15,363 bases of DNA from Halanaerobiales bacterium (GCA_023128035.1 JAGMES010000102.1:1-15363); one strand, 5' to 3'; counted from the first letter of the stretch, positions 6,088 through 11,920 are shown. The notes: generated by a model from the letters alone, not told the origin. Made by a program: numbers and translations.

Positions 6088-6621
6088 TTATTCTCCTTTA
6101 TTGTTGGTTTTTATTATATTTTGTAATAATTGTATATCTTTTCTCAAATCGTTATTTTCTAATTCTAATTCTTTTATTTGTCTTTCTGCTTTTCCTAGCA
6201 TTATTCCTAAGCCGTTAATAATACTCTTGTCGCTTTTTACTTTAGTTTTAGTTTTTATTCTTTTGGGATGTTTTTTTGTATGACATCTTTTACATAAAAC
6301 TTTTATGTCTTCCCTTAACTCCCTGCCTAGATTATCATAAGTTAAATGATGACATTCGAGATTCTCTCTTTTTTTGTGACATTCTTCACATTTATAGTCA
6401 ACATCTGATATGAGTATATCTCTTAATCGCTTCCAATGAATAGATTTTAGGTAGGTATCACGATACCATTGCCTTTTTGCTTCTATATCAGATTTTTTAT
6501 GTTCCCTTATAGATTTAATTAGATTCCAATCTATAAATTTACACACTCTATCTTTTGGGAACGGTTCATAACGCTCTGTGATCTTCTGTACTTCGTTTTT
6601 ATCCATAACCCTACCCATCAT
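6088..6621 (-). CDS. HNH endonuclease, 177 residues
   Basis: Residues 57-120 are a full HNH domain. YLKSIHWKRLRD leads into zinc cysteines CEEC (78-81), then LECHHLTYDNLGRE with the catalytic His91-His92 and Asn97, then VLCKRCHTKKH with the second Cys pair (110, 113), His114 and the final His118. The C-terminus (about 140-170) is a predicted coiled coil. HNH proteins nick or cut DNA and are used by phages in packaging, homing or restriction. The start is uncertain: ATGATG at 6621 and an ATG at 6606 are in frame, and the only Shine-Dalgarno-like site (TTTAGG) fits the first two. It sits 7 nt after the 281-residue gene and 2 nt before the methyltransferase. There are no flanking repeats to suggest a free-standing homing gene. 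Confidence 0.85.
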   Translation of the reverse strand: MMGRVMDKNEVQKITERYEPFPKDRVCKFIDWNLIKSIREHKKSDIEAKRQWYRDTYLKSIHWKRLRDILISDVDYKCEECHKKRENLECHHLTYDNLGRELREDIKVLCKRCHTKKHPKRIKTKTKVKSDKSIINGLGIMLGKAERQIKELELENNDLRKDIQLLQNIIKTNNKGE

Positions 6622-6628
6622 ACCTAAA

Positions 6629-7474
6629 TTAATTTAAAATGCTTCCAGCGTAAACTGGGACGCTAGTGGGGCTACCTATGAACTCTGGGTAGTCTGTAAA
6701 AGAACAACTTCTGTATTCAACTACAGTTTTTGATGATTTTACAGACATTTCCAACTGTTTTTTCAGATCTTCTATCTGCTGAAGTGATTTTCCCAGTCTT
6801 CTTTCTGTTGTCGTTAGATTATCTTTTTTGCTATCTTTAATAATACTAGGTACACCTTCTATCATATACAATGGGTTATTATTACCTATCAGGAAGTTTG
6901 TATACTTCTTAGTGCTTGAATTAGAGGACTCATAAATAACATGAACTAATCCATACTTATTCAATAGTGATTTGATGTGTGCGTATTTATTCTTATCTAA
7001 AGAACGGGAATTGTCTTTTTTGAAATGTGCTTTTGTTTTATCGTTCAAAAAGTATTTATCAACTAAAAGTGTTTTTCGATAATTGTTCTTTAAAATCGCG
7101 GAACAAATTGCTTTTAATATCCATAGGACTTCATTATGAGTTGTTCTTCTTTTAGATTTGCCTTTAAAATAATACAATTCTTCATCAGGAATACAGCTTA
7201 TAACATTCTTAAATATCCTATTATGACAAAGATTATATTTTTTAGCGGAAAAGTTTTTATGGATCAATTCAATAATAGCTAGATTTTTATCAAAATCACT
7301 ATATTTGGGAAGTTCTTTGTCTATTATATATGATTTGATTTTTTCTGGAATACCGAATTCATAACAAACAGTATAATAATCAATTAGATATTGCTTTATG
7401 CTATCATAATTGTTATAGTTCATTACTTTATTGACGTAGTCTACAAATTGAAAATCTTTTTTTATCTTATTCAT
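6629..7474 (-). CDS. Winged-helix-like protein next to putative origin; possible replication initiator
   Basis: I do not recognise the family with certainty. Residues 113-200 read as a winged helix: helices (NEVLWILKAICSAIL, KYAHIKSLLNKYG) followed by a beta-hairpin wing (GLVHVIYESSNSSTKKYTNF). The N-terminal 100 residues are helical with many Tyr and Lys; residues 222-245 look like a short coiled coil (ERRLGKSLQQIEDLKKQ). It is the first gene of the leftward operon. Its 125-nt leader carries a stem-loop with pseudoknot potential, and the upstream region has repeats and DnaA-box-like sites. This context suggests a replication initiator or operon regulator; the family identity remains open. 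The Shine-Dalgarno site is AAAGG, 9 nt before the ATG. Confidence 0.6.
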   Translation of the reverse strand: MNKIKKDFQFVDYVNKVMNYNNYDSIKQYLIDYYTVCYEFGIPEKIKSYIIDKELPKYSDFDKNLAIIELIHKNFSAKKYNLCHNRIFKNVISCIPDEELYYFKGKSKRRTTHNEVLWILKAICSAILKNNYRKTLLVDKYFLNDKTKAHFKKDNSRSLDKNKYAHIKSLLNKYGLVHVIYESSNSSTKKYTNFLIGNNNPLYMIEGVPSIIKDSKKDNLTTTERRLGKSLQQIEDLKKQLEMSVKSSKTVVEYRSCSFTDYPEFIGSPTSVPVYAGSILN

Positions 7475-7599
7475 ATTACAGTACCTTTATTACAGTCCCA
7501 AAGTTAATTTAAAGAGTGAGTCGGGCAAGGACTGTAACCAAGAAATCCCAACTCACTCTATTTTGAAACAAGGTAGCAACTCCTTGTCTTTATCCATCG
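7475..7599 (-). promoter_or_regulatory. mRNA leader with stem-loop and pseudoknot potential
   Basis: Reading the leftward RNA, AGAGTGAGTTGGG (7559-7547) pairs with CCCGACTCACTCT (7525-7513), 12 of 13 positions, enclosing a 21-nt loop. The loop contains TTACAGTCC (7537-7529), perfectly complementary to GGACTGTAA (7498-7490), which ends one base before the Shine-Dalgarno AAAGG (7488-7484). Seven of these loop bases can instead pair with ACTGTAA at 7482-7476, between the Shine-Dalgarno site and the start codon. A second, upstream hairpin pairs ACAAGG (7587-7582) with CCTTGT (7573-7568) and holds an AAGGAG. The two alternative pairings would have opposite effects on translation, so this looks like a translational switch. 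Confidence 0.6.
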
Positions 7600-7605
7600 T
7601 AAAAT

Positions 7606-7634
7606 ACTATAACATACTATTAAACACTTTACCA
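7606..7634 (-). promoter_or_regulatory. AGTG-type promoter for the leftward operon
   Basis: On the minus strand the -10 is TATAGT (7611-7606) with an extended TGT before it, a 17-bp spacer, and TGGTAA (7634-7629) as the -35, followed by the shared AGTG (7628-7625). Transcription would start near 7599, giving the structured leader of the 281-residue gene. Confidence 0.65.
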
Positions 7635-7726
7635 TGATTATCCTTTTTTATTTTTTAAAAGAATTATTAGTCATTGAATTAACTGAGTTATCCAGTTATC
7701 AGGTTCTGATGAATTCATTATTATAT

Positions 7727-7778
7727 AAGGTTTTAAATAAAGGTTAATAAGGTTATTAGTAAAGGTTAAATAAGGTTA
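7727..7778 (+). repeat. Five AAGGTT direct repeats
   Basis: AAGGTT starts at 7727, 7740, 7749, 7762 and 7772, with steps of 13, 9, 13 and 10 bp. The last four extend to AAGGTTA and form two near-identical blocks of the form AAAGGTTAA-TAAGGTTAT. Such phased short direct repeats are typical of iterons or of operators for ribbon-helix-helix proteins, one of which is encoded at 8672. Confidence 0.65.
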
Positions 7779-7780
7779 TG

Positions 7781-7881
7781 GTATCCCCTCATGTATACAC
7801 TTTAATGTATTTTTGGTCCAGTGGAGTATACACTAGTTGATTATTAGCCCAAAAACTGAGTATCCCCTTGAGTATACACTT
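7781..7881 (+). repeat. 22-bp repeats with GTATCCCCT and GTATACACTT
   Basis: GTATCCCCT-N3-GTATACACTT occurs at 7781-7802 and 7860-7881, differing only in the three central bases. A partial copy, GAGTATACACT, lies between them at 7824-7834. GTATAC is self-complementary, so each unit contains a dyad that could bind a dimer. Confidence 0.65.
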
Positions 7882-7942
7882 CTTTGTTTTAACCAGTAAA
7901 AATGTAGCAACTTTAGACCATAATAATAACTCAGAAAATTGG

Positions 7943-7971
7943 TTTTAAAGTGGTTAATTATATGGTATAAT
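7943..7971 (+). promoter_or_regulatory. AGTG-type promoter for the rightward operon
   Basis: TTTTAA (7943-7948), a 17-bp spacer beginning with the shared AGTG (7949-7952), an extended TGG and a consensus TATAAT (7966-7971). Transcription would start near 7978, about 100 nt before the first gene. Confidence 0.7.
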
Positions 7972-8039
7972 TTAATTCGTAAAATAAATTAAAGATTTAA
8001 AAAGGATAATTACGATAGTTATATAATAGTATAAATAGA

Positions 8040-8057
8040 AGCAACAAAAAGGTTGCT
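8040..8057 (+). promoter_or_regulatory. Leader hairpin before ribosome binding site
   Basis: AGCAAC (8040-8045) pairs with GTTGCT (8052-8057) around an AAAAAG loop. It ends 6 nt before the Shine-Dalgarno site AGGAGA of the first gene and may stabilise the mRNA end or present the ribosome site. It has no U-tract, so it is not a terminator. Confidence 0.45.
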
Positions 8058-8078
8058 CAAAAATAGGAGAACAGTATT

Positions 8079-8234
8079 ATGAATGTAGAACAGATCAAAC
8101 AAACAATCTATGACACCATCACAAACTATGTAGAATTAAACGAAGAGGATCTTCTTCAATTACATGACGAGCCAGAATATCTTTGGGCTTTAGAACAAGA
8201 ACAGAAGAGGACGAATTTGGTAAGGAGTTGGTAA
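8079..8234 (+). CDS. Small acidic protein, 51 residues, first gene of rightward operon
   Basis: ATG at 8079 follows AGGAGA by 8 nt; the frame ends at TAA 8232-8234, one base before the next ATG. The product (MNVEQIKQTIYDTI... ending LVRSW) is acidic and helical, with a Leu/Glu-rich centre (VELNEEDLLQLHDEPEYLWAL). No family is recognised. The last codons RSW are dictated by the Shine-Dalgarno sequence of the next gene (AAGGAGTTGG), which lies inside this coding region. First position in an early-type phage operon suggests a small host-interaction or regulatory protein, by position only. Confidence 0.7.
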   Translation: MNVEQIKQTIYDTITNYVELNEEDLLQLHDEPEYLWALEQEQKRTNLVRSW

Positions 8235-8239
8235 TATGG
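8221..8239 (+). repeat. 19-bp gene-junction repeat, copy 1
   Basis: TAAGGAGTTGGTAATATGG contains a Shine-Dalgarno site, the stop of one gene and the start of the next. An identical copy lies at 8657-8675. Confidence 0.8.
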
Positions 8240-8670
8240 CATCATTCCGATTGGAAGAAGCGACGTTAACTTTAGATGAGCAAGAATATGGTGTAACTGA
8301 TATAAATATTAATAGATGCTATGATAATAGTATCTATTATGATAGTATCTATTATGATCACGGGGTCATTATATCAGATGGGGGATATCTAGAGTCATGT
8401 AAGATTACAGCGTCATTTAAATTAGATTTAGATGATGAGAAAATACGTACACTTATTGGAGCAAAAAAAATGAGCACTTTGAGCCATATAGTATCAGGAA
8501 GAGTTGTTACTCTAAACAGCGAGGCTATTATTACGGATGTTGATTCTACATCGATTACGTACATATGCGGACGTACGAAGATCACAGAGGACGACTTAAA
8601 AGTAGCACCAAAAATGAGCATATTTAGAAAATGTTGGATAAATACCATAAATTATATAAGGAGTTGGTAA
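8236..8670 (+). CDS. Hypothetical beta-rich protein, 144 residues
   Basis: I do not recognise a family. The sequence alternates short beta-like strands (EATLTLDEQEYGVTDI, ESCKITASFKLDL, GRVVTLNSEAIITDV, SITYICGRTKI) with polar turns, suggesting a compact beta fold. A perfect 15-bp tandem duplication at 8327-8356 gives the repeated peptide DSIYY. The protein ends in IRSW for the same reason as its neighbour: the Shine-Dalgarno site of the next gene is read as RSW. AAGGAG lies 9 nt before its ATG, and one base separates it from the preceding stop, so translation is coupled. Confidence 0.7.
   Translation: MASFRLEEATLTLDEQEYGVTDININRCYDNSIYYDSIYYDHGVIISDGGYLESCKITASFKLDLDDEKIRTLIGAKKMSTLSHIVSGRVVTLNSEAIITDVDSTSITYICGRTKITEDDLKVAPKMSIFRKCWINTINYIRSW
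8327..8356 (+). repeat. 15-bp tandem duplication
   Basis: ATAGTATCTATTATG occurs twice back to back (8327-8341 and 8342-8356), in frame, adding five residues (SIYYD) to the 144-residue protein. Confidence 0.8.
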
Positions 8671-8675
8671 TATGG
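8657..8675 (+). repeat. 19-bp gene-junction repeat, copy 2
   Basis: TAAGGAGTTGGTAATATGG, identical to 8221-8239, joins the 144-residue gene to the ribbon-helix-helix gene. Confidence 0.8.
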
Positions 8676-8995
8676 ATAAAAAACAAAAAAAGATACTAGA
8701 AGATTATGGTAAAAAATATGGGATTAAGGGAAGTCAAGCAGCAAAAGATTTTATAAAAGAGTTAGCAAAAGATAAAAAGGAGCAAGTTATGCACAGCAAT
8801 TACAAAAATAAGATGGTTAAAGATGAGCAAAAAGATACGAAAGTGTTTTTAGGAGTATCTGTAAGTAGTGAAGTTAAGAATAAATTAGATAAGATCAAAA
8901 AGGATAATGGTGTCCCGATTTCGGTATCAGTTAATAAAATTTTGACTAAGCATTTTGGTAAGGAATGCGATAATAACAATAATAAGGAGGAATAA
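8672..8995 (+). CDS. Ribbon-helix-helix DNA-binding protein, 107 residues
   Basis: Residues 57-96 fit a ribbon-helix-helix (MetJ/Arc/CopG-type) fold: a beta strand (KVFLGVSVS), helix 1 (SEVKNKLDKIKKDNG), a turn (VPIS) and helix 2 (VSVNKILTKHF). Such proteins bind DNA as dimers, the paired strands reading short direct or inverted repeats. The N-terminal 50 residues are Lys-rich and helical (a possible extra DNA- or protein-binding arm), and the C-terminus is an Asn/Glu tail. The start is set by the second 19-bp junction repeat (AAGGAG 9 nt before the ATG). It may regulate its own operon through the AAGGTT or GTATAC repeats at 7727-7881, or act in partition. This is inference from the fold and the nearby repeats. 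Confidence 0.75.
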   Translation: MDKKQKKILEDYGKKYGIKGSQAAKDFIKELAKDKKEQVMHSNYKNKMVKDEQKDTKVFLGVSVSSEVKNKLDKIKKDNGVPISVSVNKILTKHFGKECDNNNNKEE

Positions 8996-8998
8996 ACA

Positions 8999-9181
8999 AT
9001 GGATAAAGACAAAGTACAGCAGGAATTAAATCAATTAGTATATAACTATGGTAATATGTCTCTTTTAAAAGAAGAATTGGAACAAAAGCTTATTAATCTA
9101 AAAATGAATCTTGAGCATATGAAAAGTCAAATCGTACAATCTAATAAATTATTGACCGAAGAAGAACAAAAGACTGATTAA
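8999..9181 (+). CDS. Coiled-coil protein, 60 residues
   Basis: Preceded by the strongest Shine-Dalgarno site in the window (AAGGAGG, 8 nt before the ATG). Most of the product is one long helix with Leu/Ile/Met at heptad-like spacing (LLKEELEQKLINLKMNLEHM), so a dimeric coiled coil is likely. It is charged and has no membrane segment. No family is recognised. It is the last gene of the rightward operon, 9 bp before the terminator. Confidence 0.7.
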   Translation: MDKDKVQQELNQLVYNYGNMSLLKEELEQKLINLKMNLEHMKSQIVQSNKLLTEEEQKTD

Positions 9182-9189
9182 GTATAATT

Positions 9190-9235
9190 AACAAGCCCAG
9201 TAAGAGCGTCACATATCATTTCTGGGCTTGTTTTA
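9190..9235 (+). terminator. Rho-independent terminator of rightward operon
   Basis: ACAAGCCCAG (9191-9200) pairs perfectly with CTGGGCTTGT (9222-9231) around a 21-nt loop, followed by TTTTAT; one more A-T pair extends the stem. The converging sigma-like gene ends at 9297, and on the other strand the same stem is followed by TAATTAT, so it may stop both. Confidence 0.8.
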
Positions 9236-9296
9236 TGTCTATACATACATTTTATCCAAGATTACATATAATCGATTGTAGATCCTCTGGGAAGCC

Positions 9297-10175
9297 TTAA
9301 TAAGTCTTTTCGAAGTAGTTTGTATGTTCTTCTAGTATTTTCTTTTGAATCTTCTCAAATGTTGTCTTAATAATCCCAGTATATAGTTGGCTTACCCTGG
9401 ATTCTGATATACAAAATTTTACTGCTATTTGGTCCATTGTGAGTCCCATCACATTGTAATCGTACCAGATATCATACAGTTTTTTATTTGTAATTATGGT
9501 CGTATTCTTGCGGGATTTTAGTTTTAGTTTTAGGAATTCTTTTTTTATAATATTAGCAAACATTTTACTATCTTCTTTCAACCCATAAGGAATCGTCTCT
9601 GCTTCAAATAAATCTAACAATTCACCGTCTTCACCATCTTCACATGTTATTATAGTATTTAAAGATATTTTTTCAGTTAAGAATTTCCTTCTTGGCGAGT
9701 TATTTCGTCCGCATTCGGATCTATAACAATCTATTAGATAGTTTTTTACTTTCGCGAAAATCCAACTATTCTTCTTTTTTTCTGACCCTTTACTGTCATC
9801 CCAATTTTTTAAAGCAATACATAATCCAACATAACCGTCGCCAAGCAATTCTTCGTAACTACTAAAACAACTTGAACGTTGAGTATACGAACGACAAGCC
9901 TTACGCATTATAACCATATCAGATTCTGATGGTTCAATCTTGCGAACTTCTAAGTTCGTTTTAAATGTTGATTTTTTTTTACTCAATCTTAAAATGGCTC
10001 GCTTATATTCAAGGATTTCTTTTTTATGCTTATTATAATGTTTTCGGCAGTAGGCTCTAGCCTTTATTTTATTTTCTTCTTTTGCATTATATTCTTTATG
10101 ATATTTAGCTATTTTTTCCTTGTTATTTTCGCGATATTTTTTCTTATACTCTTTTATTTTTTCTTTTGATGTCAT
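9297..10175 (-). CDS. Phage sigma-70-family-like factor, 292 residues
   Basis: Residues 106-165 resemble sigma region 2: SYEELLGDGYVGLCIALKNWD matches the YEDLxQxGxxGLxxAxxxFD pattern that contacts core RNA polymerase, followed by NSWIFAKVKNYLIDCYRSE, which corresponds to the -10-binding helix. Residues 240-280 resemble region 4: YNVMGLTMDQIAVKFCISES then RVSQLYTGI, a helix-turn-helix for -35 recognition. Unusually, residues 8-58 carry a Lys/Tyr-rich repetitive arm (KEYKKKYRENNKEKIAKYHK...), of a type seen in front of phage HNH or regulatory proteins. AAGGAG precedes the ATG. The gene is alone between two terminators, with its own AGTG-type promoter. It may direct transcription of a phage gene class, possibly the late or structural genes outside this window. 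An early anti-host role is also possible. Confidence 0.75.
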   Translation of the reverse strand: MTSKEKIKEYKKKYRENNKEKIAKYHKEYNAKEENKIKARAYCRKHYNKHKKEILEYKRAILRLSKKKSTFKTNLEVRKIEPSESDMVIMRKACRSYTQRSSCFSSYEELLGDGYVGLCIALKNWDDSKGSEKKKNSWIFAKVKNYLIDCYRSECGRNNSPRRKFLTEKISLNTIITCEDGEDGELLDLFEAETIPYGLKEDSKMFANIIKKEFLKLKLKSRKNTTIITNKKLYDIWYDYNVMGLTMDQIAVKFCISESRVSQLYTGIIKTTFEKIQKKILEEHTNYFEKTY

Positions 10176-10207
10176 TTTTTCTCCTTTTTATTTATATGAA
10201 TATCGTA

Positions 10208-10236
10208 ACTATATCAAAAAATATAACACTTTGCAA
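10208..10236 (-). promoter_or_regulatory. AGTG-type promoter for the sigma gene
   Basis: On the minus strand: -35 TTGCAA (10236-10231), a 17-bp spacer that begins AGTG (10230-10227), an extended TGA, and -10 TATAGT (10213-10208). Transcription would start near 10201, about 25 nt before the start codon. It lies just after the terminator of the structural operon, so the gene is independently expressed. Confidence 0.75.
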
Positions 10237-10245
10237 ATTACGCGT

Positions 10246-10275
10246 AAAAAAGACTGCCGCTACGCCGCGACAGCC
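10246..10275 (-). terminator. Rho-independent terminator of the tail/adhesin operon
   Basis: On the minus strand GGCTGTCGC (10275-10267) pairs with GCGGCAGTC (10260-10252) over 9 bp with two G-U pairs and a 6-nt loop, followed by TTTTTT (10251-10246). It is unusually GC-rich for this window, as expected of a terminator stem. It ends the leftward operon after the 416-residue gene. Confidence 0.85.
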
Positions 10276-10297
10276 CCAATAGGAGAAGATGTTTATT

Positions 10298-11548
10298 TTA
10301 TTCCAAAGTAATACTTACATAATCGGTAACAACTACAGGAACTAAATTATCTGCTGTACCTGTTACTGTTGTTTCATTATCTCTCTCATATTCATCTGAA
10401 CCGTCGGCAACAGAAGGAACTACTTTATAATTAACTACTGTTCCATTTACTTGAGCATCAGTAGTGTATCTATATTTTGCTCCTAGATTACTAACATATG
10501 TTACTGTTCCATCATAAACCCAATCAACAGAAGAAGGTTCTCCTAAGTCATGATAGATATTAAAATGCGTTATTGGGTCGCCAACAGAATAAGAATAATT
10601 AAAGAATAGATAGAATTTACCATCATCAATTGTTTGTATTGATAGGTTACCTGGGTCTGTTAATGGGTATTGAGAAGCTACTCCTCCATCTACTTCAACC
10701 TCTACTCCATCTGATGCCGCTGATTTTTTATCACAATCAGCATCGTATATTGTCCTAGTGTACGTGTAAATCGCATCTACAGAAGGAGTCGTTACCGTTG
10801 CAGTAGTATCATCTACTTTGAATTGGGTTGCAACTGTTGAGGTATCAGAATCTTTTTGCTCCCAAATTAAGCCATAAAATGGTGTCCCGCCGGTTGTCCA
10901 CATGTTATCGCTTACATTATTGCTTAAACTTCCATTAATAGTACCGGTGATATCTACTAGAGTATCCCCTGTCCCCTCATCACAATTCCCTCCCCAGGAA
11001 AGACCGTCTTCACTACCTGTTAATTTAGTACCCACTCCATCATTATAAATTTCATCTATTTCTGATTTAGATAATGCTTTTTTATAAAAACGAAAATCAT
11101 CCAGCGAACCGTTTGTAAATCTATCAGGTCCATCATCGCAACCAATTGTCATGTCTCCATTATTATTAAGAGAACCAACAGATTGTGCATCAAAAGTATC
11201 TGACTGTATCCCATTTATGTGCAAAGAAGAAAGTCCTGAATGTGTAATTGAGTATACATAATGATACCATCTACCATTTCTATTGATTTTAGTTCTTGAT
11301 AGTGCTAGATTTGTTCCATCGTGAATAAGAAACCAGAGTTCGTCGGCTAAAAAAAACTCTATATGAGCACTCGGAAAGGCTGAGCCACCTGTATTACGTT
11401 TCATAAATACATGGTCACTTCCAACTCCAGGTTCTATTTTTGCCCAAAAAGCAATACTAAAATCTCCAGTTCCAAAGTCTAAAGCATCATTATCCGGAAC
11501 TGTTACATATTGGTCTGTGCCATTAAAATTTAAATAACTATTACTCAT
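10298..11548 (-). CDS. LamG-like lectin-domain tail/adhesin protein, 416 residues
   Basis: Residues 4-170 form a concanavalin/LamG-type jelly roll: YLNFNGTDQYVTVPDNDALD, FSIAFWAKIEP, GRWYHYVYSITHSGLSSLHINGI and the closing signature GSLDDFRFYKKALSKSEIDEI. These domains bind glycans or proteins and are common on phage fibres and cell-surface proteins. Residues about 290-410 have the strand pattern of an Fn3/Ig-like domain (FYLFFNYSYSVGDPITHFNIYHD, GTVVNYKVVPSVADG). No signal peptide is present, as expected for a phage virion protein. GGAG lies before the ATG. It is the last gene of the leftward structural operon and a likely host-receptor binding or decoration protein. Confidence 0.75.
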   Translation of the reverse strand: MSNSYLNFNGTDQYVTVPDNDALDFGTGDFSIAFWAKIEPGVGSDHVFMKRNTGGSAFPSAHIEFFLADELWFLIHDGTNLALSRTKINRNGRWYHYVYSITHSGLSSLHINGIQSDTFDAQSVGSLNNNGDMTIGCDDGPDRFTNGSLDDFRFYKKALSKSEIDEIYNDGVGTKLTGSEDGLSWGGNCDEGTGDTLVDITGTINGSLSNNVSDNMWTTGGTPFYGLIWEQKDSDTSTVATQFKVDDTTATVTTPSVDAIYTYTRTIYDADCDKKSAASDGVEVEVDGGVASQYPLTDPGNLSIQTIDDGKFYLFFNYSYSVGDPITHFNIYHDLGEPSSVDWVYDGTVTYVSNLGAKYRYTTDAQVNGTVVNYKVVPSVADGSDEYERDNETTVTGTADNLVPVVVTDYVSITLE

Positions 11549-11557
11549 TTTTATCTC

Positions 11558-11920
11558 CTATAAATTAAATGTTATATTCGTGTCTATGTTAGCAATTATT
11601 AAAGAATCCGGAGTAGCGGGGATTAAGCATACTGCCAAATCAAATGGATCAGACTGACTGCCTTCATTACCTTTTGGGTCAACAGGAACATAGTAGAATG
11701 AATAAGTATTAGGTGTTGAAACTCTTTTAGTATATGTAAATAAATAACTGTCACCTGTACTTGGGTCATCATCTGTTTCGAATGATGTTAGAGTTGCTAT
11801 CTTAGTCCCACCTGTACTTGGATCATCTGTAGTTTCGTATAGATAAAGTTTATCACTACTATCTATATCATTCTTATTGATGTATATTTCTATTTTAAGA
11901 TTTTGGCTAATGTATCTCAT
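11558..11920 (-). CDS. Ig/Fn3-like structural protein, 120 residues, with two DPSTG motifs
   Basis: The strand pattern (LKIEIYINKN, KLYLYETTD, TKIATLTSFET, YLFTYTKR, TYSFYYVPVDPKGNEG) fits one Ig/Fn3-like beta-sandwich domain. DPSTG occurs at residues 33-37 and 52-56, in what look like loops between strands; the same motif is scattered in the large neighbouring protein. The start follows directly, in frame, after the TAA of the 41-residue gene, with AAGGAGAGG as Shine-Dalgarno site inside that gene. It ends 9 nt before the 416-residue gene. Probably a small virion or fibre-associated protein. Confidence 0.7.
   Translation of the reverse strand: MRYISQNLKIEIYINKNDIDSSDKLYLYETTDDPSTGGTKIATLTSFETDDDPSTGDSYLFTYTKRVSTPNTYSFYYVPVDPKGNEGSQSDPFDLAVCLIPATPDSLIIANIDTNITFNL
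11753..11824 (-). repeat. Two DPSTG-coding micro-repeats
   Basis: GATCCAAGTACAGGT (11824-11810) and GACCCAAGTACAGGT (11767-11753) differ by one silent base and both encode DPSTG. They are part of the set spread through 13930-15111. Confidence 0.6.

Larger units (their letters stand above)
7588..7940. other. Candidate replication origin / control region
   Basis: This non-coding stretch lies between divergent promoters. It has three TTATCC sites resembling DnaA boxes (7590 TTATCCATC, 7638 TTATCCTTT, 7688 TTATCCAGT), about 50 bp apart, each short of the full consensus TTATCCACA. An AT-rich segment (7643-7680) is followed by five AAGGTT repeats, then two 22-bp repeats and a third partial copy containing GTATACAC. 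Repeats, DnaA-like sites, an AT-rich stretch and an adjacent DNA-binding gene are the usual parts of an iteron-type origin. They could also be operators only. Confidence 0.45.

Noticed and set aside
5072..6283. Several plus-strand ORFs of 60-140 residues opposite the methyltransferase and HNH genes
   Set aside because: All are antisense to genes with clear catalytic motifs and lack Shine-Dalgarno sites.
7727..7881. Possible CRISPR array
   Set aside because: Repeats are too short and too close, without uniform spacers, and no cas gene is present.
8358..9012. Minus-strand ORFs (96 and 70 residues) opposite the rightward operon
   Set aside because: They overlap well-supported coupled genes and have no ribosome sites of their own.
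8997..9014. 14-nt match (ATGGATAAAGACAA) between the 60-residue gene start and the leftward leader (7597-7584)
   Set aside because: A single match of this length is expected by chance in AT-rich DNA of this size; no other homology extends it.
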